Below, in pieces: positions 59,961-64,000 of a stretch of 64,000 nucleotides of DNA. Source of the stretch: Scortum barcoo (lineage: Eukaryota > Chordata > Actinopteri > Centrarchiformes > Terapontidae). The notes below the pieces were generated by a model. It did not search any database and was not told the origin of the DNA. It saw only the letters and a list, made by a program, of their open reading frames with translations. The position numbers and the translations under genes were made by a program. The DNA is taken from contig CM041543.1 in the NCBI GenBank assembly GCA_023238725.1, positions 24,611,392-24,675,391 of the forward strand. The letters are read 5' to 3'. How positions within the stretch are numbered: the first letter of the stretch is position 1; every line of letters starts with the position of its first letter.

Positions 59961-61080
59961 GCATCTTTACACTTCAGCTCTCCACCAGAAGACTCTTTAT
60001 GAGCTTATAAGAGATGTTGTCATAATAGAAGTAAAATTGTACATTTTCGTGGTACTCCTTACATCCTTTTCCCCGATACCTTTGACTGTGCAGAGTTTTT
60101 TAAACGGTGCTTTCTTTCTGCCGTCCTGTGAAAGCAGGAGTTGTTTTAAATGAAGTGTCTTTAACCTGCAGTGTCTCTGCAGGCTGGATCTCCACAGGAC
60201 CCCCCAGCTGAACGCCGCTAATCCTGAGGAGAAGGAGGAGGACGAAGAGGAAGAGGGCTTCTCTGGCCTAAATCTACTGCCCCCCCCCCCTCAGTATAAT
60301 GGGGAGGGTCCCACAGAGAGACAGTGATGGGAAAACTGGGGGGGGTTGACAGCTCGGTTTGTGTCTTTAGAAAAACCAGCTGCTCCGCTCTCAGACGGAC
60401 AGACGGCTTCGGCCTTTAAATCCTCCTCACAGTGGAGATAAACGTGTCCTGGTGGTGGCGCTAGAGAGATGCTCATTAAGAGCCTGAATCATCCTCTGGA
60501 GAGCAGAAATCTGACCGGGATAATCTCTTTGTCCAGTAACACTTCTGTGTCCCAGTTTAATTATCTCCTTTCTGGATCCTGTTAACGCTCTCCTGTTAAT
60601 CCATAATCTGACCCCGTTAGTCCCTGATCTCAGGTTGATGTGTGGTCTGAACCTTGTTAATCCTGGTCTTCCCTGGTTGAACCTGCTCCGTGTTAAACCT
60701 GCTCTAATCCCAGTGTAAACTCTGGTCTGTCTCAAATTCATCCCCAATCTGTCCCTGGTGTGTCCTGAGCTCTGTTCTTCCCTGATTGATCCCTGATTGA
60801 TTCCTGATTGATCTCATTCAGGTCAAATTTCATTCTGTCCTTCTTTAATCTCCGGGTTAAAACCAGGTTTGTCTCTAAAAACCTACACAGGAACAGAGAA
60901 ATGTCCTTGCAGCTTGAATAAAATAATACATCATGTCTTTTTTCCTGATTTATTTAAACCTCCCCCAGTTTCATACTCTCCCATTTTCTTCCACTTAAAT
61001 CCGACATGTCACCTCCTTATTGAAGCTCCAAAAATATTCCATCTGGTTTCTGTTGAGCAGATATTCATTTCATTTTCTCC
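59961..61080. other. Non-coding stretch, no gene seen
   Basis: Includes GA-rich (60218-60262) and C homopolymer (60280-60290) runs and a series of CCTGRTTGAT-like short repeats near 60600-60820. No gene recognised. Confidence 0.4.
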
Positions 61081-61089
61081 GTGTTTTCT

Positions 61090-61335
61090 CTTTGTGTGCT
61101 GATTGCGGTGGCGGTGTGGCGGCGTGATGGCGGTCGGTGGTTAATTACAGCAGAATCAGACCTCTCAGCCCGTCCGGCTGCAGAAATGAATTCAGACAGC
61201 CGAATCCATCAGCAGCTCATCTGGAAACCTGCACGCCGTTACAGCTTTGACAGCTTCTGTTTGGAGGCTGTCAGAGCCGATCGCTCTGCCCTCCATCAGA
61301 CCAAACGCCAACATCCTCCATCTTATTCAAAGTGA
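61090..61335. promoter_or_regulatory. CNE-like block
   Basis: Unique sequence with GGTCGGTGGTTAATTACAGC, GCAGAAATGAATTCAGACAG and GTTACAGCTTTGACAGC, of balanced composition. A frame runs through it but has no recognised domain. Confidence 0.3.
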
Positions 61336-61465
61336 CACCTTTCTGATTGTTGGTGCAGACGGCAAGTTTGGTTTGGTGGCGTATTGTTGCCCAAATGTGT
61401 TTTTAATGCGAGGAGCTTCAGGATAAATCCTCCTCTGATGTTTCAGCTGTGTGTCCAGGGAGTGT

Positions 61466-61560
61466 TTAGCCTAGCTTAGCACAAAGACTGGAGGCAGGGG
61501 GAAACTGTTAGCCTAGCTTAGCACAAAGACTGGAGGCAGGGGCAAACTGTTAGCCTAGCT
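61466..61560 (+). repeat. 42-bp tandem duplication of a dispersed repeat
   Basis: Two units starting TTAGCCTAGCTTAGCACAAA, differing at one base, plus the first 11 bases of a third. TAGCCTAGCTTAGCAxAAAGACTGG is a widespread fish repeat motif. Confidence 0.85.
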
Positions 61561-62217
61561 CTATCCAAAGAGGAATAAAACAAGGTTAAATAAATCCATC
61601 CAGTGGCAAGCACTCTTACTAATGAACAGTTTTCTAGGAACTTTCAAACTATGAAGTCTAATCAGATTAGGATAAATAAAGTATTCTAATTCTGGAAAAA
61701 TGAATTCAAGTACAGAGATTTACAGAGTGAAGCGTCATGTCTTGATGCTGATGTTGAACTGTAAAGTTTCCTCTGATCAGAAACGTTCAAAAATCAATCT
61801 CCTCACTTATTATTAATGAAAATGATGAAAAACTCATTATCCTGTTTGCTGATGGGATTAAAGCTCAGTTTCAGAAGCAGCCTCGTCTTTTGATTTTCAG
61901 CCTTTAAAGGAGAGAAGACGACGCGCCGTCCCTCCAATGATACAGAGGAGAGTCGCTGATTGGACGGTTAATTTACCCTGAACGCTGGAGGATTAAGCTT
62001 CCTGTGTGAGACTCAGTACCTGAATGAGGACTTAAGTGTGAGCTCATCCAGGTAATTAGGACAGCTAACGAAGGACAGGATGGCTCAGACACCTGCAGAC
62101 TGATTTCACTTTAAACTGTCTGCTAACACATCGTATAAACTCGATCTTCTGCAGTAACACGTAAACTCATCATCCGACGTTAAAGGAGACGATGCTGATC
62201 TCCACAAGTCTCAACGA

Positions 62218-62275
62218 TGGAAAGTAACTGAGTACTTTTACTTAAGTACAAATTAGAGGGACTTGTATTTTGATC
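62218..62275 (-). repeat. GTACTT-rich dispersed repeat, copy 3
   Basis: GGAAAGTAACTGAGTACTTT followed by ACTTAAGTACAAATTAG. Short end fragment of the family at 44790 and 59757. Confidence 0.65.
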
Positions 62276-63112
62276 TCGATTCACATTCGACATAAACATT
62301 AAAAATTTAGAAACTGATTCATCAGTTAATCACTGAGCTGTTTAATCAAAGAATGAATCAGTGTCTGTTTGATGACAGATTCATTTTTACACCTTTGTTT
62401 TTCAGTAATATTTCCTCTCTGACAGGTCGATGATGTCCTTGCCGTTGGCGAAGCTTCAAAGCTCTGAATAAAGGTCCAGGCTCTGCGGGGGGTCATGGCT
62501 TTGGAGGATGTTGGGGAGGGGAGGGGGACTGACACACTGTGGGAGGGGGGGCAAAGTGGCATCTCTCCCAGCATGCCTTTGAAAGTGGTCACATGACCCT
62601 TTTGAAGGCGATGCAGATATCCAAAGTGCAGCATCAGAGGAGGAGCGAGGCAGGAAACATCCGTCTGTCCGAGCATCATTTCATCCCGTCGAGCTGGTTC
62701 ATTAAAGCACCACAGAAGAAGACACAACGAGGCGACCAGTCGGACTCAGACGACAGAGAACCCAGAACATGATCTGATCTGACATTTCTGTTGGTTTGAA
62801 ATGTTCCTCCTCCACACCCATCTGCATGTTCGTTTACACCGTTAAAGTCTCACACCTGTTGTCATGGTGACGTGAAGGTTGTGACCTCAGGTGGGTACCT
62901 GACCAGGTCCAACAGGAAACACACATGTTTGTTCAAACTTTTGTCAGCATGTTTTGGATGTAAAACTCCAACATGGCCTCCACCCTGATCCTCCAACAGT
63001 ATTTAAATAAACCAATCATATGATCACTTTCAATTATTGATCTCTTCTGAATCAAAGTTCAACTGGGAAGCTGTGAGTCCTGTAGCTGACTGTACAGTTT
63101 AGTTTGGATATA
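62276..63112. other. Non-coding stretch, no gene seen
   Basis: No gene or repeat recognised apart from a G-rich run near 62512-62552. Confidence 0.4.
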
Positions 63113-64000
63113 TACAGTGGATATAAAAAGTCTCTACACACCCTGTTCAAATGCCAGGTTTTTGTGATGTAAAAAATGACACCAAGATAAATAATTTCAC
63201 AACTTTTTCCACCTTTAATGTGACCTATAACCTGTACAATGCAATTGAAAAACAAACTGAAACCCTCTACAGGGGAAAAAGTGTAAATCTTCTGTCCCCT
63301 CAAAATAACTCAACACACAGCCATTAATGTCTAAACTGCTGGCAACAAAAGTGAGAACACCCCTAAGTGAAAATGTCCAAATTTTGCCCAATTAGCCAAT
63401 TAGCCATTTTCCCTCCTAGTGTCATGTGACTCGTTAGTGTTACAAAGTCTCAGATGTGAATGGGGAGCAGGTCTGTTAAATTTGGTGTTATTGCTCTCAC
63501 ATTCTCTCATACTGGTCACTGGAAGTTCAATATGGCACCTCATGGCAAAGAACTCTCTGAGGATCTGAAAAAAAGAACTGTTGCTCTACATAAAGATGGC
63601 CGAGGCTATAAGAATTGAACACCCTGAAACTGAGCTGCAGCACGGTGGCCGGGACCATACAGCGGTTTAACAGGACAGGTTCCACTCAGAACAGGCCTCG
63701 CCATGGTCGACCAAAGAAGTTGAGTGCACGTGCTCAGCGTCATATCCAGAAGTTGTCTTTTGAAAATAGACGAATGAGTGCTGCCAGCATTGCTGCAGAG
63801 GTTGAAGGGGTGGGGGGTCGGCCTGTCAGTGCTCATACGCCTGGTCTGCATGGCTGTCGTCCCAGAAGGAAGCCTCGTCTAAAGATTATGCACAAGAAAG
63901 CCTGCAAACAGTTTGCTGAAGACAAGCAGCAGACTAAGGACATGGATTACTGGAACCATGTCCAGTGGTCTAATGAGACCAAGATAAATTTATTTGGTTC
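63113..64000 (+). mobile_element. Tc1-type DNA transposon, degenerate, cut by window end
   Basis: The left end reads TACAGTGGATATAAAAAGTC at a TA, a terminal sequence common in fish Tc1 elements. About 210 bp further in, GGCAACAAAAGTGAGAACAC followed by CCCTAAGTGAAAATGTCC resembles the end of a second Tc1 family. The transposase gene follows. The element continues past the window. Confidence 0.8.
63532..64000 (+). pseudogene. Tc1-like transposase, N-terminal part, broken
   Basis: Starts MAPHGKELSEDLKKRTVALH and runs to a stop at about 63616, where a small deletion breaks the helix-turn-helix region. In later frames it reads STVAGTIQRFNRTGSTQNRP, RHGRPKKLSARAQRHIQKLS and RMSAASIAAEVEGVGGRPVS (paired-like DNA-binding and GRPKKLS hinge). 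After another deletion near 63838 it reads KACKQFAEDKQQTKDMDYWN and VQWSNETKINLFG, the start of the DDE catalytic domain. There the expected first Asp (S-D-E) is replaced by Asn. Not functional. Confidence 0.85.

Overview
This looks like a teleost fish genome, probably percomorph. It holds fish-specific NLR immune genes with FISNA, NACHT, LRR and B30.2 exons, a multi-exon allantoicase gene, a Rex3 (RTE-type) non-LTR retrotransposon, a fish Tc1 element, and very abundant CA/GT microsatellites. Coding genes are split by introns, so most long open frames are meaningless. All identifications come from reading the sequence, without database searches.

Region 1 (1-14341) is an NLR cluster. A decayed plus-strand NLR remnant (307-2834) faces, tail to tail, a minus-strand NLR gene (4306-14341). 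The minus gene has exons for a PYRIN domain, FISNA-NACHT-helical region, at least seven LRR repeats (some broken), a short linker and a B30.2 (PRY-SPRY) domain. Its frame is broken at about ten places, mostly one-base gains. That fits either a recent pseudogene or uncorrected assembly errors. A near-complete Rex3 copy (5566-8925) with an exact 12-bp target duplication sits in one of its LRR introns. The plus remnant carries an LTR-like insertion (about 1883-2228).

Region 2 (14342-22263): about 2 kb separates the NLR start codon from the divergent allantoicase gene (allc, plus strand, 16298-22169, 11 exons). Ten exons join in perfect phase into an allantoicase, the purine-catabolic enzyme that turns allantoate into ureidoglycolate and urea. 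Exon 1 holds a 12-bp tandem duplication and does not join exon 2 in frame. Intron 7 contains an 0.8-kb minisatellite.

Region 3 (22264-64000) has no gene I can support. It holds scattered repeats: LINE 3' tails, a MITE with a clean target duplication, a tRNA-headed interspersed repeat, a GTACTT-rich repeat family, a 1.26-kb CA array and a degenerate Tc1 copy at the right edge. Between them are unique, GC-balanced, TAATTA-containing blocks that resemble conserved non-coding elements, plus CTCF-like and ZNF143-like sites. A diverged 407-bp sequence occurs twice in inverted orientation about 36 kb apart (22347-22754 and 58737-59143); I could not assign it to a family. In human, ALLC borders a gene desert next to SOX11, so a regulatory-desert reading is plausible but is inference.
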